Positions 48,581 to 56,713 of a stretch of 57,907 nucleotides of DNA are shown piece by piece. A program made the position numbers and the translations under genes. Source of the DNA: JAEUIV01 sp033763795 (lineage in GTDB: Bacteria; Planctomycetota; Phycisphaerae; Phycisphaerales; UBA1924); contig JANRJV010000031.1 of NCBI GenBank assembly GCA_033763795.1, forward strand, positions 1-57,907, in the 5' to 3' direction. The notes beneath the pieces are model-generated. The model was not told where the DNA came from, made no database searches, and saw only the letters and a list, made by a program, of their open reading frames with translations. The number at the start of each line of letters is the position of its first letter. The first letter of the stretch is position 1.

Positions 48581-50086
48581 TCAGGGGAGGTTGACCTGCC
48601 AGCCTGCGAGGGCCGAAAGGGCGGTTTCGAAGACGGGCTTGAAGAGCATGACGGCGATGGTGGCGGCGGCGAGGTGCGGGCCGTAGGGGAGGGCGGTGCC
48701 GGCGCGGTGGAAAAGCTGTCGGGAGAAGACGCTGAGGACGGCCCAGGCGATGCCCAGGAAGGGTGCGACGAAGAAGGCGAGGGTGACGTCGATCCAGCCG
48801 ACGCAGGCGCCCGCGGCGGCCATGAGGTGGACATCGCCCAGGCCCATGGCCTCCTTGCCCAAGGCGAGCGATCCGAGGAGGCGGACGCCCCAGACGAGCG
48901 CTCCGCCCACGATGAGCCCGAGGAGTGAGCCGGCGAGGGCGATCATCCACAGCGGCGGGCTCGCGGCGAGGCCGCCCAGCAGGCCGGACGGAGAGGCGAG
49001 CCAGGCTCCGAGCAGTCCCAGCGAGATGGGGGGCGCGAGGAAGGCGAGTTCGCGGAGCATTTCGCGGCGGGTGTGCGGGTAGCGGACCCAGATGGGGTCT
49101 TCGTCGGAGTCGGGGTGGTCGGCGGAGGGTGCGGCTCTTCGCAGGACGAGGCCCAGGATGAGTCCGAGTGCGCCGCCGATGGTTGCGAAGGGGAGGCTGT
49201 GGCCCGAGGACATGCCGAGGGAGAAGCCAAAGAGCATGAGGGCGATGGCGGGGCCCGTGAGCAGGAGGACGCCCGAGATGATGGAGCGGGGAGCGGCGGG
49301 GGAGGGTGTTGATGCGGGTGTTGACGCGGCGGCGGATTGGCGCTGCTTTTCCGCTTCGCGGGCGCTCGCTTCCCACTGCGCGTAGTCGGCGAAGCTCTGG
49401 CGAATGAGGCCCGCGCGGAGGAGAAGGTTCGAGACGACGAGGCCCAGCGTGGCGCCGAGGGCGAGGCCCATGCGCCAGCCGGGATGGGCGGGGATGGTCC
49501 AGAGATGGGGGGAGAAGTCGATGCTGGAGCGGGCGCCGATCCAGGCGGCGTGGAGGGTGTGGGTGAGGACGCCCACGGCGCCGGCGACCCAGGGGAGGAC
49601 GAGCGGGATCATGAATGTGCGGGCGTCGACGAGCGTGGCGGCGACGAGAGACGAGATGAGCACGAGGGCGATGAGGAGCGTGGGCCACATGCGGGCGACG
49701 CCCCAGGCGGCGAAGTCGGGCCTCCAGGCGTGCGGGTGCATGCCGAGGAAGGGCAGGGGCGAGGGGTACATGAACCAGAGGGTCCAGAGGAGGGCGAAGA
49801 CCAGGGCGACGGCGAGCTCGACGAGGGGGTACTCGGGCGAGATGGGGCTTCGGCAGAAGCGGCAGCGTCCGCGGAGGAGTATCCAGCCCAGGATGGGGAT
49901 GTTCTGCCGCCAGGTGAGGCGTGTGCCGCAGGCGGGGCAGGCGGAGGGGGGAGTGACGACGTTGAGGCCGCGGGGGAGCCTGTAGACGAGGACGTTTATG
50001 AAGGATCCGACGATGGCGCCGAGGGCGACGAAGAAGAAGAGGCCGGTGAGGGCGGCGGCCCACTGGATCAGGAGGTGACCGTCCAT
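48581..50086 (-). CDS. pilD: prepilin peptidase (A24 family), enlarged
   Basis: Prepilin peptidase cuts and methylates type IV pilin-like leader peptides at the inner membrane. The 501-residue protein has the N-terminal methyltransferase part ('GAIVGSFINVLVYRLPRG', then zinc Cys pairs 'CPACG' and 'CRFC'), one catalytic Asp in 'ATLVDARTFMIPLVLPW' and the second in 'AMGLGDVHLMAAAGACVGW' (the G-x-G-D motif). Most family members have about 250-290 residues. Here a segment of about 200 residues (about 205-405), including a disordered Ser/Ala/Pro stretch and extra membrane helices, separates the two catalytic Asp. The start at ATG 50086 is ten bases after xseB. It is the last gene of its operon; pilin genes are not in the window. 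Confidence 0.88.
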   Translation of the reverse strand: MDGHLLIQWAAALTGLFFFVALGAIVGSFINVLVYRLPRGLNVVTPPSACPACGTRLTWRQNIPILGWILLRGRCRFCRSPISPEYPLVELAVALVFALLWTLWFMYPSPLPFLGMHPHAWRPDFAAWGVARMWPTLLIALVLISSLVAATLVDARTFMIPLVLPWVAGAVGVLTHTLHAAWIGARSSIDFSPHLWTIPAHPGWRMGLALGATLGLVVSNLLLRAGLIRQSFADYAQWEASAREAEKQRQSAAASTPASTPSPAAPRSIISGVLLLTGPAIALMLFGFSLGMSSGHSLPFATIGGALGLILGLVLRRAAPSADHPDSDEDPIWVRYPHTRREMLRELAFLAPPISLGLLGAWLASPSGLLGGLAASPPLWMIALAGSLLGLIVGGALVWGVRLLGSLALGKEAMGLGDVHLMAAAGACVGWIDVTLAFFVAPFLGIAWAVLSVFSRQLFHRAGTALPYGPHLAAATIAVMLFKPVFETALSALAGWQVNLP

Positions 50087-50096
50087 GTGGTGAAGG

Positions 50097-50378
50097 TCAT
50101 CGGTCGTCGGCCGGGGCGGGCTTGCTTCGAGCGAGGTCGGGGGGCGTGAGTTCGGCGACTCTCTGCTCGGTGCGGGCGAGGATGGCGGCGCAGTGGGCGC
50201 GGAGTGCCATGCCGCGCTCGTAGGCCTTGAGGGTGTCCTCGACGGCGATGTCGCCCGACTCGATGCGATCGATGATGTCAGTGAGCTGGCGCATGGCCTG
50301 TTCGTAAGAGAGAGCAGAGATGTCGTCGGGGAGGGGCGCGGGGTTGTCGGCGGGGGCGTTCTGGTCGGGGTGCGCCAT
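50097..50378 (-). CDS. xseB: exodeoxyribonuclease VII small subunit
   Basis: XseB binds to XseA to form exonuclease VII, which degrades single-stranded DNA from both ends. This is a 93-residue protein, a normal size. The family core is 'LSYEQAMRQLTDIIDRIESG' and 'DIAVEDTLKAYERGMALRAH', followed by 'CAAILARTEQRVAEL'. The N-terminal 25 residues are Pro/Asp-rich. The ATG at 50378 was chosen at the start of the protein homology; the frame is open upstream inside xseA. Spacing is ten bases to both xseA and the prepilin peptidase. Confidence 0.93.
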   Translation of the reverse strand: MAHPDQNAPADNPAPLPDDISALSYEQAMRQLTDIIDRIESGDIAVEDTLKAYERGMALRAHCAAILARTEQRVAELTPPDLARSKPAPADDR

Positions 50379-50388
50379 GGCGAGGAGT

Positions 50389-51936
50389 TTAGGGTTTGAA
50401 GAGGTCCATCTGGCCGGGGTCCTTGTCGGCGGTGCGGCGCGATGTGCGGCGGCGCGGGGAGTCGGAGGCGGCGGGGCGCGGGGGGAGGTCGGGCTTCTGA
50501 GCGGGCGGCTGGCGCGGGCCGGCGTCTTCGGCGGTGACGGTCGATCGGAGGGCGCCGTCGGCGAGGCGGGTGGTGAGCGGGTCGCCGGGCTGGACGGCGG
50601 AGGCGGAGCGGATGGCGCGGCCGGCGGCGTCGAGGGTGATGCTGTAGCCGCGAGCGAGGACGCTGTCGGGGCCGGCGATGAGGAGCTCGCGTGCGAGGGC
50701 GTTGAGGCGCTCGCGGCGGCGCGCGAGGGCGTCGTCGGTGGCGCGGACGAGGTCTTCGGCGGCGCGGGCGAGCTCGGCGGTGTGGAGCCGGGCGGCGGCG
50801 GCGCGGACCAGGCGCACGGATGCGGCGGCGAGGGCGGCGCGGCGCTGGGCGTAGACGGCTTCGGGTCGGCGGCGTGCGAGGAGCGCGGCGCAGCGTTCGA
50901 GGTTGAGGGTGGCGCGGCCGAGGAAGAGGCGGGTCTCGTGGGCGAGGGCGCGTGCGGAGGCGGCGAGGCGCTCGCGGCGCTGTTCGCATCGGCGGAGGAC
51001 GGCGCGGTGGAGCCTCTGGCGGGCGGCGGCGAGCTCCTCCGCGAGGGCGGCGCGGTCGGGGGTGAGGCGCATGGCGGCCTGGGTGGGCGTGGCGCCGCGC
51101 TCGTCGGCGACGAGCTCGGCGATGGTGACGTCGACCTCGTGCCCGATGGCGGCGACGACGGGTACGGCGCACTGGAGGATGGCGCGGGCGACGTCGCGCT
51201 CGTTGAAGGCCCAGAGGTCTTCGAGGGAGCCTCCGCCGCGGGTGACGATGATGGCCTGGATGTCGAGTGTGCGGTGGCTGGCGGAGAGATGGTCGATGGT
51301 TGCGGCGATCTGCTGGGCGGCGCCGTCGCCCTGGACGCGGACGTCGGCAATGAGCACGTCGACGGCGGGGCAGCGCTGCTGCATGGTGACGAGGACGTCC
51401 TGGAGCGCGGCGCCGGTGCGGGAGGTGACGACGGCGACGCGGCGCGGGAAGGCGGGGAGGGGGCGCTTGCGGGCGGTGTCGAACCAGCCGAGGGCTTTCA
51501 GCTCGGCGCAGAGCTCCTTGAAGCGGCGCTCGAGGTTGCCCTCGCCCAGGCGCTCGATGGCGTCGGCGTAGAACTGGGTGCGTCCTTGTCTGGGGTAGAA
51601 CTCGACGCGGCCGGTGAGGACGACGCGGTCGCCGCCCACGGGGGTGAAGGCGGCGCGGCGGGCGGCGGTCTGGAACATGACGCAGTCGATGATGGACTGC
51701 TCGTCCTTGAGGCGGAAGTACCAGTGGGTGCGGTCGCTGAAGTTGCTGATCTCGCCGGCGACGCGGATGCGCTGGGGGAGCTTTTCGAGCGCGCTGCAGA
51801 CGAGGAGCGCGAGGGCGGAGACCGTGAGATGGTTGTCGCCCGCGGTGGCGGGCGGGGAGCCCGTCGGCGGCGGCGGCGGGGCTGCCGGGGGCGGTCCCTT
51901 CATGCGCTCGGGGTCGAAGAGGGGACGGGTGCCCAT
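50389..51936 (-). CDS. xseA: exodeoxyribonuclease VII large subunit
   Basis: XseA is the catalytic subunit of exonuclease VII. The 515-residue protein has the N-terminal OB-fold ('LPQRIRVAGEISNFSDRTHW', 'YFRLKDEQSIIDCVMF'), the nuclease domain with 'RRVAVVTSRTGAALQDVL', 'VTRGGGSLEDLWAFNERDVA' and 'VVAAIGHEVDVTIAELVADE', then 'RGATPTQAA', all diagnostic. A long coiled coil (about 280-420) follows and the C-terminus has 'SVLARGYSITLD'. The tail (about 460-515) is Pro/Arg-rich and ends 'QMDLFKP'. The N-terminus is also Pro-rich; a second ATG at residue 12 is possible. Confidence 0.94.
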   Translation of the reverse strand: MGTRPLFDPERMKGPPPAAPPPPPTGSPPATAGDNHLTVSALALLVCSALEKLPQRIRVAGEISNFSDRTHWYFRLKDEQSIIDCVMFQTAARRAAFTPVGGDRVVLTGRVEFYPRQGRTQFYADAIERLGEGNLERRFKELCAELKALGWFDTARKRPLPAFPRRVAVVTSRTGAALQDVLVTMQQRCPAVDVLIADVRVQGDGAAQQIAATIDHLSASHRTLDIQAIIVTRGGGSLEDLWAFNERDVARAILQCAVPVVAAIGHEVDVTIAELVADERGATPTQAAMRLTPDRAALAEELAAARQRLHRAVLRRCEQRRERLAASARALAHETRLFLGRATLNLERCAALLARRRPEAVYAQRRAALAAASVRLVRAAAARLHTAELARAAEDLVRATDDALARRRERLNALARELLIAGPDSVLARGYSITLDAAGRAIRSASAVQPGDPLTTRLADGALRSTVTAEDAGPRQPPAQKPDLPPRPAASDSPRRRTSRRTADKDPGQMDLFKP

Positions 51937-51958
51937 GAGAGCGGACCTCCGGAGCGGA

Positions 51959-52984
51959 TCAGAAGCGCAGGGGGATGCCTTCCTTGCGGTACTTCTCGAG
52001 GAGGAGCTGGGCCTCGGTGAGGGCGCGTTCGAGCCTGACGGCGGCGTCGTTGATGGACCTGTAGAGGTCCGGGTTTGTGAGGAGCTGTCCGGCGGTTCCC
52101 TCGCCGCGGTTCATGCGACCGAGGATGGTCTGGAGCTCGAGGGCGGCGTCGTTGAGGGTGCGCATGGAGGTTGAGAGCTCGGTGAGGGCGGACTCGCCGC
52201 GCTCCCCCAGGGACTGAGCGCGCTGGGAGAGGGTCTGGGCGGTCTCGGTCCACTGCTCGACGGCTTCGGAGACCTGGGTCATGAGGCCGTCGAGTCGGGC
52301 GAGGGCGTCGCGTGCGCTGGTGCGTGCGGCGTCGTCGCCCAGCCAGAGTCGGGCGTCGCTGACGGCCTGATCGACGCGGGCGACGGTACTGACGAGATTC
52401 GAGGGGGCGCGGCCGGTGTCGACGTCTTCGAGCGTGCGGGGGGCGAGGGCTTCGTTGAGACGGTCGCCCGTGACCTTCAGCGTGTCGGCGAGGGCGGTGA
52501 ATCCCGAGGCGGCATCGGTGAAGGAGGCGAGTCGCTTGTCGAGGAGTCCGGCGATGCGGTCGAGCGTGCCGGCGGCCTGGACGCGGAGAGTTTCTTCGGG
52601 GGCGATATAGCCGGGATCGGCCTGGCCGGGCGGGAGGGGGTCGGCGCGCATGGCGAGGTTGGCCTCGCCCACGAGTCCCTGCTCGATGGCGACCTGTATG
52701 TCGCGGGGGATCCTGCGGTTTTCTTCGATGCGGAGGCGTACGCGGACGCCCGAGCGCGGGTCCTCTGCGGCCTCGATCTGTTCGAGGGTGCCGACGGTGA
52801 CTCCGTTGAGCGTGACGAGCGAGGCGCGGCTGAGGCCCGTGGCGTCGGCGAGTTCGAGGGTGAGGGGGTACGTGGGTCGTCGTGAGCCTGAGAACTCTCC
52901 GAAGAGGAGGAGGAGGAGCCCGATGCCGGCGAGGCCCAGGGCGACGGTGAGGCCGACGAGAAAATCTGCGAGTGTTCGGTTCAC
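51959..52984 (-). CDS. MCE/MlaD-family lipid-transport protein
   Basis: This 341-residue protein is anchored by one N-terminal helix ('FLVGLTVALGLAGIGLLLLL') and has a single MCE domain (about 38-120: 'LELADATGLSRASLVTLNGV', 'TVGTLEQIE', 'VAIEQGLVGEANLAM'), the part that forms a hexameric ring around a lipid channel. The C-terminal two thirds are helical and coiled-coil-like ('VSEAVEQWTETAQTLSQRAQ', 'LSTSMRTLNDAALELQTILG'), ending 'GTAGQLLTNPDLYRSIND', typical of longer MCE proteins. It overlaps the upstream ATPase by four bases (ATGA). Together they suggest an Mla-type phospholipid or hydrophobic-compound transporter between the two membranes. The permease subunit is not in this operon. Confidence 0.88.
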   Translation of the reverse strand: MNRTLADFLVGLTVALGLAGIGLLLLLFGEFSGSRRPTYPLTLELADATGLSRASLVTLNGVTVGTLEQIEAAEDPRSGVRVRLRIEENRRIPRDIQVAIEQGLVGEANLAMRADPLPPGQADPGYIAPEETLRVQAAGTLDRIAGLLDKRLASFTDAASGFTALADTLKVTGDRLNEALAPRTLEDVDTGRAPSNLVSTVARVDQAVSDARLWLGDDAARTSARDALARLDGLMTQVSEAVEQWTETAQTLSQRAQSLGERGESALTELSTSMRTLNDAALELQTILGRMNRGEGTAGQLLTNPDLYRSINDAAVRLERALTEAQLLLEKYRKEGIPLRF

Positions 52985-53844
52985 GCGCGGCTCCGGGCGC
53001 CGGGGGCCGGCTGGTGATGATGTTCGTCGGCGGGTTCGCGGTCCACGTCGTCCTCCGCGGTTCCGGTGATGAAATGCTGGACGTGCGGGTCGGTCGATCG
53101 GTCGAGGTCTTCGGGGGTTCCGTCCACGATGATTCGTCCCTCATAGAGCATGACGACGCGGTCGGCAACCTTGCGCATGCAGGCGAGGTCGTGGGTGACG
53201 ACGACGCTGGTGAGCCCGGTTTCGCGCTGGAGCTTGACGATGAGCTCCGCGATGCCGTCGGAGCGGATGGGGTCGAGTCCGGTGGTGGGCTCGTCGTAGA
53301 GCATGAGGCTGGGCCTGAGGATGACGGACCGGGCGAGGGCGGCGCGGCGCTGCTGGCCTCCCGAGAGCTGTGCGGGAAACTTCTTCTCGACGCCCCTGAG
53401 GTCGACGACGGCGAGGGCGGCCTCGATTCGGGCGCGGCGCTCGTCGGGCTTGAGGGTGGTGTGCTCGGTGAGGGGGAACTCGAGGTTTTCGGCGATGGAC
53501 ATGCTGTCGAAGAGGGCGCTGAGCTGGAAGAGGAAGCCGGTTTCACGCCTGAGGGGCGCGAGCTGTCGTTCGGTGAGGAGGTCGACGCGCTGATCGCGGT
53601 ACCAGATCTGGCCGGTGTCGGGCTTCATGAGGCCCACGATGTGCTTGAGGATGACGCTCTTGCCCGAGCCGCTGGGCCCGAGGACGACGGTGGTCTGTCC
53701 CTCGTTGAATTCGAGGTCGAGTCCGCGGAGGACGCGCTGGCGGCCGAAGGACTTGTTCACGCCGACGAACCTGACGATGGGCGAGCCGCCCGAGCGTCGG
53801 CGGGTGTCCGAAGGGGTCGGCTGGGGAGAGTCCGCGTGATGCAT
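52981..53844 (-). CDS. ABC transporter ATPase, MlaF-like
   Basis: This 287-residue ATPase is of the MlaF group that drives MCE-domain lipid transporters. Walker A is 'LGPSGSGKS', the Q-loop is 'GFLFQLSALFDSMSIAENLE' (the 'F-Q-x-x-A-L-F-D-S-x' stretch is characteristic of MlaF), the signature is 'LSGGQQRRAALARS', Walker B is 'LMLYDEPTTGLDP' and the switch His is in 'VVVTHDLACM'. The first 20 and last 30 residues are disordered and His/Pro-rich. It is the first gene of the minus-strand operon mlaF-like / MCE / xseA / xseB / prepilin peptidase and lies 20 bases from the divergent nudix gene. Confidence 0.88.
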   Translation of the reverse strand: MHHADSPQPTPSDTRRRSGGSPIVRFVGVNKSFGRQRVLRGLDLEFNEGQTTVVLGPSGSGKSVILKHIVGLMKPDTGQIWYRDQRVDLLTERQLAPLRRETGFLFQLSALFDSMSIAENLEFPLTEHTTLKPDERRARIEAALAVVDLRGVEKKFPAQLSGGQQRRAALARSVILRPSLMLYDEPTTGLDPIRSDGIAELIVKLQRETGLTSVVVTHDLACMRKVADRVVMLYEGRIIVDGTPEDLDRSTDPHVQHFITGTAEDDVDREPADEHHHQPAPGARSRA

Positions 53845-53864
53845 GGCCCCCTATCATCCCCGCG

Positions 53865-54443
53865 ATGAGCGCTGGAAGCGAACGACGCGTGCTGCACCGG
53901 GGAAAGAAGTTCGACCTGGAGATGGTGTCGTTCCGGGGGCGTTCCGGGGAGACTGTGGAGCGCGAAGTGGTGCGTCACGGCGGGGCGGCGTGCATCCTGC
54001 CGCTGCTCCCGGCGGAAGAAGGTGGCGGCGTGGCGCGGATCGTGATGGTGCGGGTGTTCCGGGTGTCGCTGGGCGCGGAGCACCTGGAGCTTCCGGCCGG
54101 GACGATGGACAAGGGGGAGGAGCCCGCGCGGTGCGCGGCGCGGGAGCTGGAGGAGGAGACGGGGTACCGGGCGGGTGAGCTGGTGTCGCTGGGATGGTTT
54201 CATACGACTCCGGGAATGACCGATGAACGCATGCACGCGTTCGTGGCGAGGGGGCTGGAGTACAAGGGCCAGGACCTCGAGGAAGACGAGGCGCTGGCGG
54301 TGGCGGAGATCGAGGTTCCCAAGGTGCTGGGCATGCTTGACCGCGGCGAGATCACGGACGGCAAGACGATCGCGACGCTGGCGCTGGCGCTGCGGCGCGG
54401 CCTGCTGCCGGTCGAGGGCGTCGGCCGGGGCGGGGCGCGATGA
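53865..54443 (+). CDS. NUDIX hydrolase, ADP-ribose pyrophosphatase-like
   Basis: This is a 192-residue NUDIX enzyme, probably splitting ADP-ribose or a related nucleoside diphosphate derivative. The NUDIX box G-x5-E-x7-R-E-U-x-E-E-x-G-U is complete: 'GTMDKGEEPARCAARELEEE' continuing T-G-Y. Before it is the ADP-ribose-type 'RVFRVSLGAEHLELPAGTMD', and after it 'LGWFHTTPGMTDERMHAFVA' with the Pro-Gly-x-x-x-E region usual in ADP-ribose hydrolases. The gene is followed by a four-base overlap with the site-2 protease. It heads the plus-strand nudix / protease / rhomboid / tgt run. Confidence 0.9.
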   Translation: MSAGSERRVLHRGKKFDLEMVSFRGRSGETVEREVVRHGGAACILPLLPAEEGGGVARIVMVRVFRVSLGAEHLELPAGTMDKGEEPARCAARELEEETGYRAGELVSLGWFHTTPGMTDERMHAFVARGLEYKGQDLEEDEALAVAEIEVPKVLGMLDRGEITDGKTIATLALALRRGLLPVEGVGRGGAR

Positions 54444-55564
54444 ACGCGTTCCGGGGACGCGGCGGCTCCGGGCCTGTCGGGGGTGATCCGGAGGAGCCCG
54501 GGGGCCGGAGCGGGGGGGGCGGGATCGGTCGGTTCTTCGGGCGGGTGTTCGAGAACCCGGAGAACCCGCTGGGGTGGTCGGTGCGGGTGTTCACGGCGGC
54601 GGGGATCGCGGTGCGGATCCACCTGTTCACGATCCTGTTCGTGACGTTCATGCTGCTGTGGTCGATCCCGCAGAGCAACGCGGGGGCTGCGTTCATGGCG
54701 CTGGCGATGGGGAGCATGCTGGGGCTGGTGCTGCTGCACGAGTTCGGGCACTGCTTTGCATGCCGGTATGCGGGGGGTACGGCGGACCGGATCGTGATGC
54801 TGCCGATCGGCGGGCTGGCGCTGATCCGGCCCCGGCATCACTGGCGGTCGCACCTGATCTCGACCGTGGGCGGGCCGGCGGTGAACGCGGTGCTGGCGCC
54901 GGTGACGGCGGTGGCGCTGCTGGCGGCGGGGATGCAGTCGACGGTGCTGTTCAGCCCTCTGAACCCGATGGCGACGCTGTCGGACCCGGCGTTCACGTCG
55001 GGGAGCACGGCGGTGTTCTGGCTGAAGGTGGGGCTGTGGTGGGTTCACTATGTGAACCTGCTGCTGCTGGCGTTCAACGTGCTGCTGCCGGCGTATCCGC
55101 TGGACGGGGGCCGGATCGTGCAGGCGCTGCTGTGGCGGCGTCTGGGGTACGAGCGCGGGACGGAGATCGCGGTGACGATCGGGCTGGCGGCGGGGATGAC
55201 GCTGGCGGTGGTTGGGCTGGTGGCGAACAACGCGATGCTGGTTGTGATCGCGGTGTTCAGCCTGTGGTCGTGCTGGACGGAGCGTCAGCGGCTGCGGGCG
55301 GGGGCGGGCGTGCTGCCGGGCGTGGCGGGGGTGGGGGGCGCGGTCGACGAGGCGGACGTGACGGGGGCGATGGTGGAAGAGGACGATCCGTGGGAGGAGC
55401 GGCGGCGCGCGAAGGAAGCGGAAGCGGCCCGGAAGGAGCAGGAGGAGCTCGACCGGGTGCTGGAGAAGATCAGCGCGTCGGGGATGAACAGCCTCTCGGC
55501 GGGGGAGAAGCGTCTGCTGCGGAGAGCGACGGAGAAGAAGCGGCAGGCCGACGAGCCGGGTTGA
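54440..55564 (+). CDS. site-2 protease family intramembrane metalloprotease (M50)
   Basis: This 374-residue protein is an intramembrane zinc protease of the M50 family. The zinc motif is 'LLHEFGHCFACRYAGGTAD' (His100, Glu101, His104) and the third ligand is Asp222 in 'LLPAYPLDGGRIVQALL'. 'TVGGPAVNAVLAPV' is the usual membrane segment. Membrane helices are seen at 'FTILFVTFMLLW', 'GAAFMALAMGSMLGLVLL', 'LLLLAFNVLLP' and 'IGLAAGMTLAVVGLVA'. There is no PDZ domain and no CBS domain, and the N-terminal 45 residues are Gly-rich. The tail (about 300-374) is charged and ends 'LDRVLEKISASGMNSLSAGE' plus a basic end, similar to the tail of the rhomboid protein two genes on. Substrates are unknown. Confidence 0.9.
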   Translation: MNAFRGRGGSGPVGGDPEEPGGRSGGGGIGRFFGRVFENPENPLGWSVRVFTAAGIAVRIHLFTILFVTFMLLWSIPQSNAGAAFMALAMGSMLGLVLLHEFGHCFACRYAGGTADRIVMLPIGGLALIRPRHHWRSHLISTVGGPAVNAVLAPVTAVALLAAGMQSTVLFSPLNPMATLSDPAFTSGSTAVFWLKVGLWWVHYVNLLLLAFNVLLPAYPLDGGRIVQALLWRRLGYERGTEIAVTIGLAAGMTLAVVGLVANNAMLVVIAVFSLWSCWTERQRLRAGAGVLPGVAGVGGAVDEADVTGAMVEEDDPWEERRRAKEAEAARKEQEELDRVLEKISASGMNSLSAGEKRLLRRATEKKRQADEPG

Positions 55565-55648
55565 GCGCGGGGTGTCGCGGCCCGGAGGCGGGTCGTGGGC
55601 GGCGGTCGCGAGGCTGTAGTATCGGTGTGCAAGGACGCTGAGCACCGT

Positions 55649-56713
55649 ATGGGGATTCACGATCGAGATTACGCGCGGGCGCCGCGGGGCCGAGAGCCCG
55701 GCCCGGGCGTGGCGCGCCGGCTGACGATGCTGTCGGCGACGCACTGGGTGATCATCCTGTGCACGGCGGTGTTCGTTGTGGACGCGCTGCTGGGGGCGCG
55801 TGGGTTGCTGGCGCGGGTGCACGTCGGGGACTACTACTCGGCGTCGATCGATCCTCGGACGGTGAAGCCCAAGCACGGGCGGCCGCCGGCGAGCGCGCCC
55901 CCGACGCTGGCGGCGGCGGTGCCGATCGTGGACACGTCGCGGAACGCGGTGGTGGGGGAGAGGCGTTATCAGTGGATGACGCCGCTGAAGGCGGTCGGGC
56001 ACTTCTCGACGGGGAGGGGTTTTTTCGGGCTGGAAGTGTGGCGGCTGATCACGTTCCAGTTTCTGCACGCGGACATCACGCACCTGGCGTTCAACATGCT
56101 GGGGCTGTGGTTCTTCGGCCCGCTGGTGGAGCAGCATCTGCGGAGCCGGAAGCGGTTCTGGGCGTACTACCTGACGTGCGGGATCTGCGGCGCGGTGCTG
56201 TACCTGACGCTGAACACGGCGGGTCATGTGCTGAACGCGCGCGTGCCGGGGCTGCTGTTCTCCGACATCTACACGCCGCTGATCGGTGCATCGGCGGGGG
56301 TGTTCGGGATCCTGATGGCGGCGGCGTTCATCGCGGCGAACGAGCAGATGCTGGTGTTCTTCATCCCCATGAAGATCCGGACGGGGGCGTACCTGCTGTT
56401 CGGTCTGGCGGTGCTGAACCTTGTGCGGCAGGGGCAGAACGCCGGGGGCGACGCGGCGCACGTGGGGGGCGCGGTGGCGGGGTATTTCTTCATCCGCAAC
56501 ATGCACCTGCTGCGGGACTTCTTCGACGTGTTCGGGCCGGCGGACCGGTCGGGGCGGCGTGCGCGGAAGGCGGAGCGGGGCGAAGCGGCGCGGACGCAGA
56601 AGCGGGTCGACGCCGTGCTCGACAAGGTGTCGCGGGAGGGTCTGCACTCGCTGACGGAGGAGGAGAAGGAGATCCTCCGGCGGGCGACGGATGAGAAGCG
56701 GACCCGGTCATGA
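55649..56713 (+). CDS. rhomboid-family intramembrane serine protease with C-terminal tail domain
   Basis: This 354-residue protein is a rhomboid protease. It starts 'MGIHDRDYARAP', a start common in planctomycete rhomboids; ATG 55649 was chosen for this, although AAGGA is 13 bases upstream, and a GTG at 55626 is possible. The fold has 'WRLITFQFLHADITHLAFNM', the catalytic Ser215 in 'LIGASAGVFGILMAAAF' and catalytic His271 in 'DAAHVGGAVAGYFF'. After the last helix a basic linker leads to the tail 'VDAVLDKVSREGLHSLTEEE', then K-E-I-L-R-R-A-T. This tail resembles a short conserved domain (DUF6576-like) known from many rhomboids. Its stop overlaps the tgt start by four bases. Confidence 0.9.
   Translation: MGIHDRDYARAPRGREPGPGVARRLTMLSATHWVIILCTAVFVVDALLGARGLLARVHVGDYYSASIDPRTVKPKHGRPPASAPPTLAAAVPIVDTSRNAVVGERRYQWMTPLKAVGHFSTGRGFFGLEVWRLITFQFLHADITHLAFNMLGLWFFGPLVEQHLRSRKRFWAYYLTCGICGAVLYLTLNTAGHVLNARVPGLLFSDIYTPLIGASAGVFGILMAAAFIAANEQMLVFFIPMKIRTGAYLLFGLAVLNLVRQGQNAGGDAAHVGGAVAGYFFIRNMHLLRDFFDVFGPADRSGRRARKAERGEAARTQKRVDAVLDKVSREGLHSLTEEEKEILRRATDEKRTRS

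Noticed and set aside
54200..56647. 815-residue minus-strand frame opposite nudix, protease and rhomboid
   Set aside because: It is antisense to three genes with clear catalytic motifs, is made almost entirely of Arg, Pro, His and Gln, and spans gene boundaries; it is a high-GC shadow.
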